Origin: an uncultured Saprospiraceae bacterium
GTDB lineage: Bacteria > Bacteroidota > Bacteroidia > Chitinophagales > Saprospiraceae
Assembly (NCBI GenBank): GCA_937944245.1
Contig: CALDYY010000078.1
Span: 35,117-99,116 of the forward strand
Length of the DNA stretch: 64,000 nucleotides
Reading direction: 5' to 3'
In this document: positions 47,881 to 58,033 of the stretch, piece after piece
How the letters are laid out: the number at the start of each line of letters is the position of its first letter
Numbering within the stretch: the stretch's first letter is position 1
Notes under the pieces: model-generated
The model's database searches: none
Told to the model about the DNA's origin: nothing
What the model saw: only the letters and a program-made list of their open reading frames with translations
Position numbers and translations under genes: made by a program

Positions 47881-49563
47881 CTATTTAGCAAAAGATACAG
47901 ACCGTTTCTCTCGAATGACCGTAACTTTTATTTGCCCCGGATACTGCATTTCGTCTTGTATTTTCTGAGAAATCATGAAAGAAAGGTCATCCGCATATTG
48001 GTCGGATACTTTTTCGCTGGAAACAATCACGCGAAGCTCTCTACCTGCCTGCATTGCAAACACTTTCTGAACACCATCATAACTCATCGCCAACTCCTCC
48101 AATTCACCAATGCGCTTCAAATAACTTTCTAATATCTCGCGTCTTGCACCTGGTCTTGCGCCAGAAATAGCATCGCAAGCCTGCACGATAGGAGAAATAA
48201 GGTTATTCATTTCAATCTCATCGTGATGCGCTCCTACTGCATTACAAACGACTGGGCTTTCTCTATATTTTTCGCAGATATTCATTCCGAGAATAGCGTG
48301 AGAAAGCTCTGATTCCTCTTCTGTGACCTTTCCAATGTCGTGCAGCAATCCTGCTCTTTTAGCCTGTTTGATTTCCTTTGGTGGAAGTCCTAATTCCGCT
48401 GCCATTACAGCACACAAATTAGCCGTTTCAATAGAGTGCTTCAATAAATTCTGACCATAGGAGGAACGATAACGCATTCGTCCCACCATTTTTATTAGAT
48501 AAGGGTCTAAACCATGAATATCTAACTCAATGATGGTTCTTTCACCGATTTCCACAATTTGCTCCTCCAATTGTTTGCGTGTTTTTTCTACGACCTCCTC
48601 AATTCTGGCAGGGTGAATGCGCCCATCCGTCACCAATCGTTTCAATGCCAATCGGCAAACCTCTCTTCTAATCGGGTCAAAGCTAGAAATGACAATTGCC
48701 TCAGGGGTGTCATCCACCACAATTTCTGCACCAGTTGCAGCCTCCAAAGCTCGAATATTTCGCCCCTCTCGACCAATAATTTGCCCTTTAATATCATCTG
48801 ATTCTAAGTTGAATACAGACACTGTGTTCTCAATAGTGTATTCTGCACACATTCGCTGAATAGTCTCAATGACAATTTTTTTAGCTTGTTTATTGGCATC
48901 CAATCTAGCTTGAGCCACCGTTTCTTTAATAACCGCCATTGACTCTGCTTCTGCTTTGGCTTTTACCGCTTCTAGCAACTGATCTTTAGCTTCTTGCTCT
49001 GTCAGCATAGCAATTTTCTCTAATTCCTTAATGCGCTGCTCATTGGCTTTTTCTAATTCTTCTCTCCGCTTGCTTACAATTTGCATTTGTTTATCCAAAT
49101 TGGCGCGAATTAACTTAATTTCTTCTTCTTTTGCTTCTATTTCTAGTCGCTCTGCCTCTAGCTCTTCAATATCCTCGTCCAATTGCTCCTTGCGCAACTG
49201 AATTTCTTTTTCTATATTTTTGACTTCCAACTCTCGCTCCTTCAATTCAATAACTTGCTGTGATTTATAGGCATCAAATTCAGATTTTAGCTTATTAAAT
49301 TTATCTCTTGCTTCTTGTACTTTTTTCTGTTTGATGCTTTCGTTTTTACGCTCGGCGTTTTCTACTACTTTTTCTGCTTTGCGATTGGCTTCTAGTTCAA
49401 TATTCTCAGCATTTCTGCGTGCATCTTTAAGTAAATCATCACATTTTCTGTCAAATTCTACTTGCTTAGCTTGAAAATTTCGTTGTAATAAATTCTTTAT
49501 TACAAAAAAACCAACTCCCCCACCAACAAGTAAACCTACGACTGCTGATATCATTATTTCCAT
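47881..49563 (-). CDS. rny: Ribonuclease Y
   Basis: A 560-residue membrane-anchored endoribonuclease that starts mRNA decay. Order: N-terminal transmembrane helix ([21 protein letters not shown]), a long charged coiled coil (about 30-210), a KH domain ([24 protein letters not shown]), and an HD domain with LLHDIGK and the metal histidines of GAHHDE. Length is typical (about 520). It is the last gene of the pheT - coiled-coil - zapA - rny cluster; a 64-base gap separates it from zapA. Confidence 0.97.
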   Translation of the reverse strand: MEIMISAVVGLLVGGGVGFFVIKNLLQRNFQAKQVEFDRKCDDLLKDARRNAENIELEANRKAEKVVENAERKNESIKQKKVQEARDKFNKLKSEFDAYKSQQVIELKERELEVKNIEKEIQLRKEQLDEDIEELEAERLEIEAKEEEIKLIRANLDKQMQIVSKRREELEKANEQRIKELEKIAMLTEQEAKDQLLEAVKAKAEAESMAVIKETVAQARLDANKQAKKIVIETIQRMCAEYTIENTVSVFNLESDDIKGQIIGREGRNIRALEAATGAEIVVDDTPEAIVISSFDPIRREVCRLALKRLVTDGRIHPARIEEVVEKTRKQLEEQIVEIGERTIIELDIHGLDPYLIKMVGRMRYRSSYGQNLLKHSIETANLCAVMAAELGLPPKEIKQAKRAGLLHDIGKVTEEESELSHAILGMNICEKYRESPVVCNAVGAHHDEIEMNNLISPIVQACDAISGARPGARREILESYLKRIGELEELAMSYDGVQKVFAMQAGRELRVIVSSEKVSDQYADDLSFMISQKIQDEMQYPGQIKVTVIREKRSVSFAK

Positions 49564-49627
49564 ATTGTAATTAATTTAATAAACAGAAAGTCCAAAAAAT
49601 AGACTTTCAAAATTTGTTCCAATTCTA

Positions 49628-49927
49628 TCATTGCAACAACTTATCTAAAAGCACATTTAACTCAGAGAGTTTATCAGAGAGGTTAGGGTCTTGTGTGGCA
49701 TCAAAGGATTGACGGGTCTTATGTAAATCAACAGCATATATAAGTACCGTAAACGCTAAGCAGTCTTGCTTGTCTTTGAGAGGATGATTCAACTGAAAAC
49801 GATTCACTTGCTCATTCACTTCTTTGACAATCTTGCGAACAATGGGTTCGTCATCTGCCTTTATTTGTAAAGGGTACGAACGCCCTGCTATTATTACATT
49901 AATTTGCTTAGTTAATTCTTCTGTCAT
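49628..49927 (-). CDS. zapA: Cell division protein ZapA
   Basis: A 99-residue protein with the ZapA layout: short beta hairpin at the start (INVIIAGRSYPLQI), then two long helices (IVRKIVKEVNEQVNRFQ and a C-terminal coiled coil with LSELNVLLDKLL). ZapA cross-links FtsZ filaments at the division ring. Context between a coiled-coil gene and rny is the usual one in Bacteroidota. Confidence 0.9.
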   Translation of the reverse strand: MTEELTKQINVIIAGRSYPLQIKADDEPIVRKIVKEVNEQVNRFQLNHPLKDKQDCLAFTVLIYAVDLHKTRQSFDATQDPNLSDKLSELNVLLDKLLQ

Positions 49928-49998
49928 TTACTTTAAGTTGATTGCTCAACAGCAGGTATCTCAACTTTATGTAGAAAAGTTACTGATGACATTCCTAT

Positions 49999-50295
49999 TC
50001 AATACTTTTCTAACCACATCAAACATTGCCCTATCGCTCTGAAAAAATACACCATTTTTTCTTTCGAGGGTGATGCACTTCTCTCCTCATTTTCTTGCGC
50101 TTCGCTATAATGTCGTTGTATATCTTCTAATTTTTCTTTTATTACCTCAATTTTTGTGTTACTGTGTAAAAGCATTTCTTTTAATGCTTGGTTTTCTTTT
50201 TTCAAATCGGCATTTTCTATTTTGATACGCTCCATTTTTTTAGCTAATTGCCGAATTTTTAGCTCAATATTTCCCGCTTTATCAAAAAGTTCCAT
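49999..50295 (-). CDS. Small coiled-coil protein next to zapA
   Basis: A 98-residue protein almost wholly made of one coiled coil, with heptads such as IKIENADLKKENQALKEML and a C-terminal acidic-Ser segment. It lies between pheT and zapA, where Bacteroidota often have a ZapB-like or unnamed coiled-coil gene, so a divisome role is possible but unproven. Gap of about 40 bases from pheT and 71 from zapA. Confidence 0.75.
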   Translation of the reverse strand: MELFDKAGNIELKIRQLAKKMERIKIENADLKKENQALKEMLLHSNTKIEVIKEKLEDIQRHYSEAQENEERSASPSKEKMVYFFRAIGQCLMWLEKY

Positions 50296-50337
50296 CTATT
50301 CAATGTCAAGAATATACCAACAGATAATCAATTTCTT

Positions 50338-52779
50338 TTAACGCCTAATTACTGCCCCAAGTTGCTCTTGACATTGACTTATTATTTTCTCCACTATTTT
50401 ATCCACTTCCTTAGTATCTACGGTCTTTTCAGCATCCTCAAATATCATACTCACCGCATAGGATTTTTTACTTTCTCCCAAATGTTCTTTACTTTCATAA
50501 ACATCAAACAAATTTACAGAAGTTATTAGCTTTTTCCCTATTTTTTTTGCAATTGTTGCAATTTCTTCAAATTTTACGGATTGAGCCACCACTAATGCCA
50601 AATCTCTTTGTGTTGATGGATATCTATTAGGTTCTTCTATTTTTATTTTGCTCTTTTGAAGCATATTAAAAATCGTATCCATTTTGAAATCAGCGTAAAA
50701 TACGGTGTTTTTTATATCCATTGCTTTTGCAATACTAGGCTGCACTTTCCCAAAATGAACAAGCACTTGTTTCCCTTTAAAATACTCCATTCCAAAAGAA
50801 AAAAAATCATTTTGAACAAGCTCTGATTGATAATCCTTAATGTTCAAGCGATTTAGTAAATTATGAATAAACGATTTTAATGTAAAATAACTTACTTCCT
50901 TATCATTATCAAATAACCAACTCTCACTCCATCTTTTTCCTGTGATAAAAATAGAAAAACGTTCCTCTTCCTTATAACCTTCCGTTGTTCTATAATAAAT
51001 TTTTCCTGATTCAAATAGCTTTAAATCAACTTGTTGTCTATTCTGATTGTGTAAAATAGTTTCTAACCCACTAAACAACATACTAGGGCGCATAATATCC
51101 AAATGCACATTAGATGTATTATGTATAAAGGCTAATTCATTCTCTGGATAGGGTAAAATTTCCTTGTAATATTTTGATTGTGAAAGCGATAAGCTCATTG
51201 TTTCTATAAAGCCATTGGCAGTAAGAAAATCGCTCCACAAATTCCGAATACTTTGTTTTGTAGGATGTGTACCATAAGTCAAGGACATTCTAATGTTGTC
51301 GGTCATTGGCACCATATTTAACCCATAAATGCGAAGGATTTCCTCAATCACATCTACTGGGCGCAGCACATCGGTCTTATTAGTAGGTACTTTTACCGTG
51401 AAAGAAGCCTGTGTTTGCTCAATCACTTCCATTTCCAATGCTTGAAGTATGTCAAGCAACTTATCTTTAGGCACTTTTACACCAATCAAATTATTGACAT
51501 CTCTATAATTGACTTTAATTTCAATCGGTTCTATTTTTTTAGGATAAAAGTCAAATATTTCTGAAGCAATTTCACCACCAGCCAATTCTTTTATCATTAA
51601 AGCAGCACGCTTCAGCGCATATAAACAAATATTAGGATCGCTACCTTTTTCAAATACTTTGGCAGCGTCTGTTCTTAAATTATGGTGCATACTAGAACGG
51701 CGAATATATTTTGAATTAAAATGCGCCGATTCTAAAAAGATATGCTTGGTGGTCTCTTTCACCCCTGAATGCAATCCACCAAATACTCCACCGATACACA
51801 TTGGATGGCGTTGACCATCACAAATCATCAAATCTGTCTCTAATAATTTTTTTTCTGTTTCATCAAGTGCAGTAAAAGTAGTGCCGTTTGGCAAGGTGTC
51901 TATTATTACTTTTCTATCTGTAATCGCTTCATAATCAAAAGCGTGTAGCGGTTGTCCTAGCTCGTGCAGAATAAAGTTAGTAACATCTACTACATTATTA
52001 ATTGGTCGAACGCCAACCGCTTTTAAACGATTCTTGAGCCACTCTGGAGATTCTTTTACCGTTATATTTTTAATAACAACTCCCGCATAACGTGGACAAG
52101 CTTCAGCATTAACCACTTCTACCTCAATAGGTAAAGTAAAATTATCTATTTTAAAATGTGCCACAGAAGGCATTTTAATTTGCCCATCGTGATGATAATT
52201 TATTTTTAAAGCCGCCGCTAAATCTTTAGCTACCCCCATATGATTGGTAGCATCAGAGCGATTGGGCGTTAACCCAATTTCATACACATAGTCAATTTCT
52301 ATATTCATTACTTCGCTAGCGGCTTTACCTACGGGCGTTTCCGTAGGAAGCACCATAATACCAGCATGACTACTACCTAGCCCTAATTCGTCTTCAGCAC
52401 AGATCATACCCATAGAAACTTCGCCTCTTATTTTGCCTTTTTGAATTTTAAGTGGTTCACCATCAATAGGATATAGTGTTGTTCCCACTGTTGCCACCAA
52501 TACTTTTTGCCCATTAGCCACATTTGGTGCGCCACACACTATCTGAACTGGTTCCGCCTCACCAATATCCACTTTTGTAACACTCAAACGGTCTGCGTTA
52601 GGATGCCTTTCACACTCCATCACATGACCTACGACCACGCCAGCCAAGCCACCTTTTATACTTTCTACTTTTTCAATACCTTCTACCTCTAAGCCAATAC
52701 TGGTAAGAATTTCTCCAATTTTATCAGGTGATAAATCAATATGTAAATAGTTTTTTAGCCAATTTAATGAAGTTCTCAT
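50338..52779 (-). CDS. pheT: Phenylalanine--tRNA ligase beta subunit
   Basis: An 813-residue subunit of phenylalanyl-tRNA synthetase. N-terminal tRNA-binding (EMAP-like) domain with VVGHVMECERHPNADRLSV, then B3/B4 editing domain, B5, the catalytic-like core with PFRNL-like loops, and a C-terminal anticodon-binding FDX-ACB domain (RYPSTQRDLALVV). Length is normal. pheS is not in the window, so the subunits are split. A TATATTTG box lies 47 bases before the ATG. Confidence 0.97.
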   Translation of the reverse strand: MRTSLNWLKNYLHIDLSPDKIGEILTSIGLEVEGIEKVESIKGGLAGVVVGHVMECERHPNADRLSVTKVDIGEAEPVQIVCGAPNVANGQKVLVATVGTTLYPIDGEPLKIQKGKIRGEVSMGMICAEDELGLGSSHAGIMVLPTETPVGKAASEVMNIEIDYVYEIGLTPNRSDATNHMGVAKDLAAALKINYHHDGQIKMPSVAHFKIDNFTLPIEVEVVNAEACPRYAGVVIKNITVKESPEWLKNRLKAVGVRPINNVVDVTNFILHELGQPLHAFDYEAITDRKVIIDTLPNGTTFTALDETEKKLLETDLMICDGQRHPMCIGGVFGGLHSGVKETTKHIFLESAHFNSKYIRRSSMHHNLRTDAAKVFEKGSDPNICLYALKRAALMIKELAGGEIASEIFDFYPKKIEPIEIKVNYRDVNNLIGVKVPKDKLLDILQALEMEVIEQTQASFTVKVPTNKTDVLRPVDVIEEILRIYGLNMVPMTDNIRMSLTYGTHPTKQSIRNLWSDFLTANGFIETMSLSLSQSKYYKEILPYPENELAFIHNTSNVHLDIMRPSMLFSGLETILHNQNRQQVDLKLFESGKIYYRTTEGYKEEERFSIFITGKRWSESWLFDNDKEVSYFTLKSFIHNLLNRLNIKDYQSELVQNDFFSFGMEYFKGKQVLVHFGKVQPSIAKAMDIKNTVFYADFKMDTIFNMLQKSKIKIEEPNRYPSTQRDLALVVAQSVKFEEIATIAKKIGKKLITSVNLFDVYESKEHLGESKKSYAVSMIFEDAEKTVDTKEVDKIVEKIISQCQEQLGAVIRR

Positions 52780-52825
52780 GACGCTTTATTCAGTCTCTAT
52801 TAATGCTTTTATATCGAATGCGTGG

Positions 52826-52833
52826 CAAATATA
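52826..52833 (-). promoter_or_regulatory. Candidate -7 promoter box for the pheT cluster
   Basis: On the minus strand TATATTTG exactly matches TAnnTTTG, 47 bases before the pheT ATG, giving a short 5' UTR. No clear -33 TTG is seen at the usual distance, so the call is tentative. Confidence 0.35.
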
Positions 52834-52888
52834 GACTTTTTGATAGAAGTGTCGCCTTATTATCAGATTAAACTCTGTTTCGACCTTG

Positions 52889-53758
52889 TTACTTGAGTAA
52901 TTTATAATTTTGGTACTCCCCAATTCTTATTCCCGTTATTTGTTCCATCCACCTTGATACTCTTTCTTTAAAAGAAAGTTTTTTTTGTGTTGGGTCAAAT
53001 GAAAATTGCCAATTCATTTGCCTAATTCGCTGCTGCATAACTGCTGGATGTGTCCCTTCAAATTTTTTAAGAGAATCTATTTGGGAATAATCAAATTCAT
53101 TTACATCTAATATATTTTCATTCATCCAATGGTCGTCATGCCAATAGCGATTGAAGTTTTTTTGTTTCATTTGCTGATGCTTAGGATGCTTCACCCAACC
53201 ATAATGATAAATACTAGCATTTGCAGGCATGACCTGTAATTTTTTTTCCGCTTTTCTAAAACCTTGTGCATCTAAATAAGAGCGGATAGTAGCATCTTTT
53301 CTTATAATGCGAATCTCTTTTCTGTACCAATTTCTAGAATCGCCAATAAAATCATAAGAGCCGTAAAAATGCTGATAATCAAACAATAATCCTTCTACTT
53401 TTTTATTATTCAGATGTGTTTGCATAGCTTTTTGAACAACATTATAATATTTCTCATGCAGCACTTCGTCTGCTTGAATATAAAAACACCAATCTGCATC
53501 GCCTGGAATTGCATCGAATGCTTTATTCGTTTCTGCTGCCAAAACCAATCCACTTTTCCGTAAATTATCGTCCCAAATAGTTTCTATAATGCGTACTTTA
53601 GGGTGTATTTGTGCTACTAATGCTAAAGTATCGTCTTCTGATTTTCCAACTGCAATTATAATTTCATCGCACAGAGGCTCAATAGATAAGATAGCTTCTA
53701 CAATAGGATAGTCATAAATAATTGCATTTCTAATAATTGAAAAACCAACTACTTTCAT
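52889..53758 (-). CDS. Glycosyltransferase family 2-like protein
   Basis: A 289-residue cytosolic protein with a GT-A fold start: VVGFSIIRNAIIYDYPIVEAI and CDEIIIAVGKSEDDTLALV, then the probable metal and donor site WCFYIQADEVLHEKY. The middle FRKAEKKLQVMPANASIYHYGWVKHPKHQQMKQ is found in GT2-type proteins of Bacteroidota surface-sugar genes. The acceptor is unknown. It follows the lipoprotein gene 53769 on the same strand after ten bases, and gpmI upstream of that. Confidence 0.85.
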   Translation of the reverse strand: MKVVGFSIIRNAIIYDYPIVEAILSIEPLCDEIIIAVGKSEDDTLALVAQIHPKVRIIETIWDDNLRKSGLVLAAETNKAFDAIPGDADWCFYIQADEVLHEKYYNVVQKAMQTHLNNKKVEGLLFDYQHFYGSYDFIGDSRNWYRKEIRIIRKDATIRSYLDAQGFRKAEKKLQVMPANASIYHYGWVKHPKHQQMKQKNFNRYWHDDHWMNENILDVNEFDYSQIDSLKKFEGTHPAVMQQRIRQMNWQFSFDPTQKKLSFKERVSRWMEQITGIRIGEYQNYKLLK

Positions 53759-53768
53759 TTTTATACAT

Positions 53769-54323
53769 TTACTCCACCCACTCCACCTGAATATTTAGAT
53801 TTTGCTCCTTTATACCTACCATTTTTTGTTTATTTTGCATAGTGTAGCCAAAATTAGGACGATATGTCCCTTTTGATTCCACTTTAATCACATTGGTTTC
53901 AGAAAGCGCATGTACATGAACAGCACTTATTTGTTGCGTGGTATCAAACTCTATTTTTAATTGACGAGTGATTAATTCTTTATTTAGTGCGTTATAAATA
54001 ACCGCTTGTAATTGCTGAGCTTCTTCAAAAACACTATCTATTTGATATTGATTAATGTAAATCGGTTTATTAATATTATATTTTGAAAAGAGCACTAATT
54101 CTTTCTCTAAATCAATCGTATCCTGAACCTGTGATTCTTCTTGCTCATTAAAAATTATCTTTTTTTTGAACCGAACGGGTAGTGCTTTCAATCTTTCCAC
54201 TTCCGATTCAAAAAAGGTGGACATATCAAAATAAATATTCTCTTGTATTACTTTTTCTTCAGGTTCTGTAACACAAGAGAATAAAATCAATATAGAAAAT
54301 ATATAAAACAAATATTTAATCAT
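53769..54323 (-). CDS. Putative lipoprotein of unknown function
   Basis: A 184-residue protein with a lipoprotein signal (FSILILFSC) and an acidic mature N-terminus. The body is predicted mixed helix and strand, with IDLEKELVLFSKYNINKP and LNIQVEWVE at the end. No known domain recognised. It sits between gpmI and a glycosyltransferase gene, 12 and 10 bases from them, so the three form a likely operon. Confidence 0.75.
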   Translation of the reverse strand: MIKYLFYIFSILILFSCVTEPEEKVIQENIYFDMSTFFESEVERLKALPVRFKKKIIFNEQEESQVQDTIDLEKELVLFSKYNINKPIYINQYQIDSVFEEAQQLQAVIYNALNKELITRQLKIEFDTTQQISAVHVHALSETNVIKVESKGTYRPNFGYTMQNKQKMVGIKEQNLNIQVEWVE

Positions 54324-54335
54324 TATAATTTTAGA

Positions 54336-55853
54336 TTAAGCAAAAAGTAATTCACCATCCATTTCTGAACCAACGGGAATATCCAAAATATTCAGAATAG
54401 TAGGGGCTACATCTGCCAATTTTCCATTTTTTAAGCTGATATTTTTATATTCACGCGCTATGTAAATACAGGGGACAGGATTTTTAGTGTGTGCTGTATT
54501 TGGCGTTCCATCTTCATTGATAAGATAATCAGAGTTACCATGATCAGCAATAATCAACATAGCGTAATCATATTTTAAACCAGTCTCCACCAATCGCTTT
54601 ACGCATTGATCCACTGTTTCCACTGCTTTTATAGCGGCTTCCATTACGCCTGTATGCCCTACCATATCTGCATTAGCATAATTCAGGCAAATAAAATCAG
54701 GATGATGTTGTTCAATATGATTTATAATGGCATCTGTAATTTCATTCGCACTCATTTCGGGTTCTAAATCATAAGTAGCCACTTTCGGCGATGGAATTAA
54801 AATGCGCTGTTCCCCCTCAAAAGGCTCTTCCCTACCCCCATTAAAGAAGAAAGTAACATGTGGATATTTTTCTGTTTCAGCGATGCGCACTTGGGTTTTT
54901 CCTGCTTTGGAAAGCACTTCACCTAATGTATTGCTTACATCATCTTTAGTAAACAAAACGTCAATGTTTTTAAAGGTTTCATCGTAGCGTGTCATTGTCA
55001 CATAGCGCAAGTTTAGCTTTTTCATTTCAAATTCTGGCATATCTTGCTGTGTTAACACAGTAGAAATTTCTCTTGGACGGTCTGTTCTGAAATTAAAACA
55101 AAGCAACACATCGCCATTTTTAATTTGCGCTTCTTTTTCTAAAACGATTGGTTTTAAAAACTCATCTGTTTCGCCCATTTCATAATGTTGAGCTATGGTA
55201 GCCAATATATCTGTTGTAAATTCGCCTTCTCCTTTTACCAATAAGTCATAAGCTACCTTTACCCTTCCCCAGCGATTGTCCCTATCCATAGCAAAATAAC
55301 GACCTACCAGCGTGGCTAATTTAATGTTAGAATTATTGATGTGCGCTTGTAGTTCTTGCACATAGCCCAAGCCCGATTTTGGGTCAGTGTCGCGCCCATC
55401 CATGAAGGCATGAACAAAAATCTTTTCTATCCCTGTATTTTGTAGAATATCGCAAAGTGCTTTTAAATGGTTAATGTGTGAATGAACACCACCATCGGAA
55501 AGCAATCCCATCAAATGGAAAGGTTTGTTATGTTGTTTGGCATAAGATATTGCTTCTAAAAGCACAGGATTTTGATGTAACTCTTTGTCTCTGATAGCTT
55601 TATTGATGCGCGCTAACTCTTGATAAACCACTCTGCCTGCCCCAATATTTAGATGCCCAACTTCTGAATTACCCATTTGCCCCTCTGGCAAACCTACTTC
55701 CTCTCCGTAGGTAACTAGCTCACTATGAGGGTATTGCCTCCATAAATAATCCACAAAAGGAGTTTGCGCTTGAGCAATCGCATCTGCTTCAGGTTTTTGT
55801 CCTATACCCCATCCATCCAAGATGACAAGCATAGCTTTGTTTGCTTTCTTCAT
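54336..55853 (-). CDS. gpmI: 2,3-bisphosphoglycerate-independent phosphoglycerate mutase
   Basis: From ATG at 55853 the product is 505 residues, the normal size; a TTG at 55868 would add five. This glycolytic enzyme interconverts 3- and 2-phosphoglycerate using two manganese ions. Motifs: LVILDGWGIG, the phosphoserine site GNSEVGHLNIGAGR, HLMGLLSDGGVHSH, HAFMDGRDTDP and IADHGNSDYL. First gene of a likely operon with a lipoprotein and a glycosyltransferase. Confidence 0.97.
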   Translation of the reverse strand: MKKANKAMLVILDGWGIGQKPEADAIAQAQTPFVDYLWRQYPHSELVTYGEEVGLPEGQMGNSEVGHLNIGAGRVVYQELARINKAIRDKELHQNPVLLEAISYAKQHNKPFHLMGLLSDGGVHSHINHLKALCDILQNTGIEKIFVHAFMDGRDTDPKSGLGYVQELQAHINNSNIKLATLVGRYFAMDRDNRWGRVKVAYDLLVKGEGEFTTDILATIAQHYEMGETDEFLKPIVLEKEAQIKNGDVLLCFNFRTDRPREISTVLTQQDMPEFEMKKLNLRYVTMTRYDETFKNIDVLFTKDDVSNTLGEVLSKAGKTQVRIAETEKYPHVTFFFNGGREEPFEGEQRILIPSPKVATYDLEPEMSANEITDAIINHIEQHHPDFICLNYANADMVGHTGVMEAAIKAVETVDQCVKRLVETGLKYDYAMLIIADHGNSDYLINEDGTPNTAHTKNPVPCIYIAREYKNISLKNGKLADVAPTILNILDIPVGSEMDGELLFA

Positions 55854-56141
55854 AATTTTAGGTGTCAAAGTGAAAACTATTTCAATAACGATTTACGCTA
55901 ATTTTAGTTAAATATTTGAACTGAAATGTTAATGTTCACAACTTAGTCGTTAAAATGATGTGACTTTCTTTAAAAAATTACGTTACAAATGTAGGTAAAT
56001 GAAAAGATACTTAATGTAGAAATTTTAACAAAAGCATTAGATAAATGATGACAGGTAAGAAACTAATAGTCAACCGTTACCGTTATCACTTTTGCAATTT
56101 TCTAAGCAGTTTTTTTTAAAAAAACTAAAATTTTTTAACCC

Positions 56142-56522
56142 ATGAAGTACATTTTTTTCTTGTTTTTCCTGTTGCCAATTTTTGGCTTTAATCAGGATGA
56201 TACTTTTGAAAGCATTTCAAAAGCATTTGGTAATGGTAACGCTACTATACTTGGTAGCTATATGGAAGACAATGTAGAATTAACCATTCTTGATAAAGGC
56301 TCTGTTTATACTAAATCAGAGGCAATTAAACAAGTAAATGCTTTTTTCGCTAACAACAAGCCTGAAGGCTTTAGCCAAATGCACCAAGGTACTTCCAAAG
56401 GTGCAGGAGCAAAGTATTGTATTGGTAATCTAAAAACTAATGCAAAAACTTATCGAGTATATATTTTTCTAAGTCCGAATGGCAATACCTATAAGATTCA
56501 AGAATTGCGGATAGAGGCTTAA
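56142..56522 (+). CDS. DUF4783 domain protein
   Basis: A 126-residue exported protein (signal IFFLFFLLPIFGFNQ) that fits DUF4783, a small NTF2-like family common in Bacteroidota: a helix ISKAFGNGNATILGSYM followed by VELTILDKGSVYTKSEAIKQV and a final strand YKIQELRIEA. Function unknown. Its TAA stop overlaps by two bases the stop of the convergent TIGR02757 gene, so no terminator fits between them. Confidence 0.85.
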   Translation: MKYIFFLFFLLPIFGFNQDDTFESISKAFGNGNATILGSYMEDNVELTILDKGSVYTKSEAIKQVNAFFANNKPEGFSQMHQGTSKGAGAKYCIGNLKTNAKTYRVYIFLSPNGNTYKIQELRIEA

Positions 56523-57301
56523 CGCTTAGGATTTTTTTCCATCACGCCTAAGCCAAATAGTGCAAAATCATACTTAACAGGGTCGTCTGGGTCAAATGCA
56601 CTCAGACGACCCGTTAATTCTAAGACTGTTTTCCAATCTCTTTGTTTTCGTTCAATCAATCCTAATCGTCTGGCAACTCTTTCCACATGAACATCTAAAG
56701 GCATTAGTAATTGGCTTGGCGAAATATTTTTCCATAAGCCAAAGTCAACGCCTTTATCATCTTTTCTAACCATCCATCGCAGTAACATATTTAAACGTTT
56801 ACAAGTCGAATTGCGCGCTGGCGTTGCTATGTGCTTGTGCGTGCGTAAAGGTGTGTCAGGTAGGGAGAAAAAAAGTTGATGAAAATGGACTAAGGCATTT
56901 TCTGTTTTATTTTCGGTAAGTGTAATATTGGGTAAAAAAGCAGTTTCTAAAGAATGATTTTTTTTATAAAACTGTTGTAAAAATTCTAAAAAATATAAAG
57001 TATCTGTGGTCTGAAAAGTTCGATGTTTAAAATTCAGAAAACGCTTTCTATCTTTTTCTTGATGATGGCATATAAAATCGTAAGGTGCTTTATCCATAAG
57101 TGCTAATAGTTCATTTGACTTATTGATAATGGTTTTGCGCTGTCCCCAAGCCAATATAGCAGCAAAGAAAGCAGCAATTTCAATGTCCTGTAATTGAGTA
57201 AATTGATGGGGAATTAAAATTGGGTCGTCAGTAATAAAATCTTTTTGGTTATAATGATCAGTTAATTCTTCCAAGTAATCCTTTAATGATTGCGTTGTCA
57301 T
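56519..57301 (-). CDS. TIGR02757 family protein
   Basis: A 260-residue, mainly helical cytosolic protein of the TIGR02757 family, with LKDYLEELTDHYNQKDFI, IAAFFAAILAWGQRKTIINK, KRLNMLLRWMVRKDDKGVDFGLW and MPLDVHVERVARRLGLI, the last part like DNA glycosylase (HhH-GPD) folds. A DNA-related role is inferred but not shown. It follows dtd by eight bases on the same strand. Confidence 0.9.
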   Translation of the reverse strand: MTTQSLKDYLEELTDHYNQKDFITDDPILIPHQFTQLQDIEIAAFFAAILAWGQRKTIINKSNELLALMDKAPYDFICHHQEKDRKRFLNFKHRTFQTTDTLYFLEFLQQFYKKNHSLETAFLPNITLTENKTENALVHFHQLFFSLPDTPLRTHKHIATPARNSTCKRLNMLLRWMVRKDDKGVDFGLWKNISPSQLLMPLDVHVERVARRLGLIERKQRDWKTVLELTGRLSAFDPDDPVKYDFALFGLGVMEKNPKR

Positions 57302-57309
57302 TTTATTTT

Positions 57310-57762
57310 TTATTCCTTATTTTTTGAATCTATTATAATTGTTACTGGACCATCATTAAGTAGCTCCACTTTCATATCCGCCCCAAAAGTACCAGTCAAT
57401 ACAGGCAAATTAGCAGTTATTTCTAGCGTTGCTATAAAAGCCTCATACAAAGGTATAGCTATTTCTGGTTTCGCAGCACGTATGTAAGAAGGGCGGTTTC
57501 CTTTCTTAGTGCTAGCAAATAAAGTAAATTGACTAATGACGAGAAATGAACCATTAGTATCCATTATAGATTTATTCATTATGTCTTGCTCATCATTAAA
57601 AATACGAAGCTGGCTTATCTTTTTACATAACCAGTCAATATCTTCTTGATTATCAATAGCTTCAATGCCTAATAAAATTAAAATCCCCTCTTCAATTTTA
57701 GATTTTACTACGCCATCAATAGTGACGGAAGCTTGTTTTACTCGTTGTAAAATTACTCTCAT
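57310..57762 (-). CDS. dtd: D-aminoacyl-tRNA deacylase
   Basis: A 150-residue enzyme that frees tRNAs wrongly charged with D-amino acids or glycine. Motifs: MRVILQRVKQASVTIDG at the start, the catalytic SQFTLFASTKKGNRPSY, and GTFGADMKVELLNDGPVTI. ATG at 57762 gives the standard length; an upstream ATG at 57849 would add 29 residues without homology and is rejected. It leads the TIGR02757 gene in a likely operon. Confidence 0.95.
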   Translation of the reverse strand: MRVILQRVKQASVTIDGVVKSKIEEGILILLGIEAIDNQEDIDWLCKKISQLRIFNDEQDIMNKSIMDTNGSFLVISQFTLFASTKKGNRPSYIRAAKPEIAIPLYEAFIATLEITANLPVLTGTFGADMKVELLNDGPVTIIIDSKNKE

Positions 57763-58033
57763 AATATTTTTATATACAAATATTTTTAATACATATTCTA
57801 TGCTCCTTGAGCAAAAAATAATCGTAATAGTATTAAATTTTACTCGCACCTACCAACTTTAACACATTCCACTTTGAATGAAGAAGAAAATAACTTTATC
57901 TTTAACTTAAATTAACCCAACGCATAGTTCACTTACTGCTGTCTTGGAAAAGTAAGTAATTTGTCTGAATAAGTCAGTTGAATCTGCCTCATAATTTTTT
58001 ATGGATCAATAACTAGATAAAACAATACAAAAT

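Noticed and set aside
55854..56141. AT-rich 288-base gap between gpmI and the DUF4783 gene, searched for a small RNA or attenuator
   Set aside because: Only A/T runs and a lone TACATTTG (minus strand, 55986-55993) were seen; no stable hairpin or open frame stands out.
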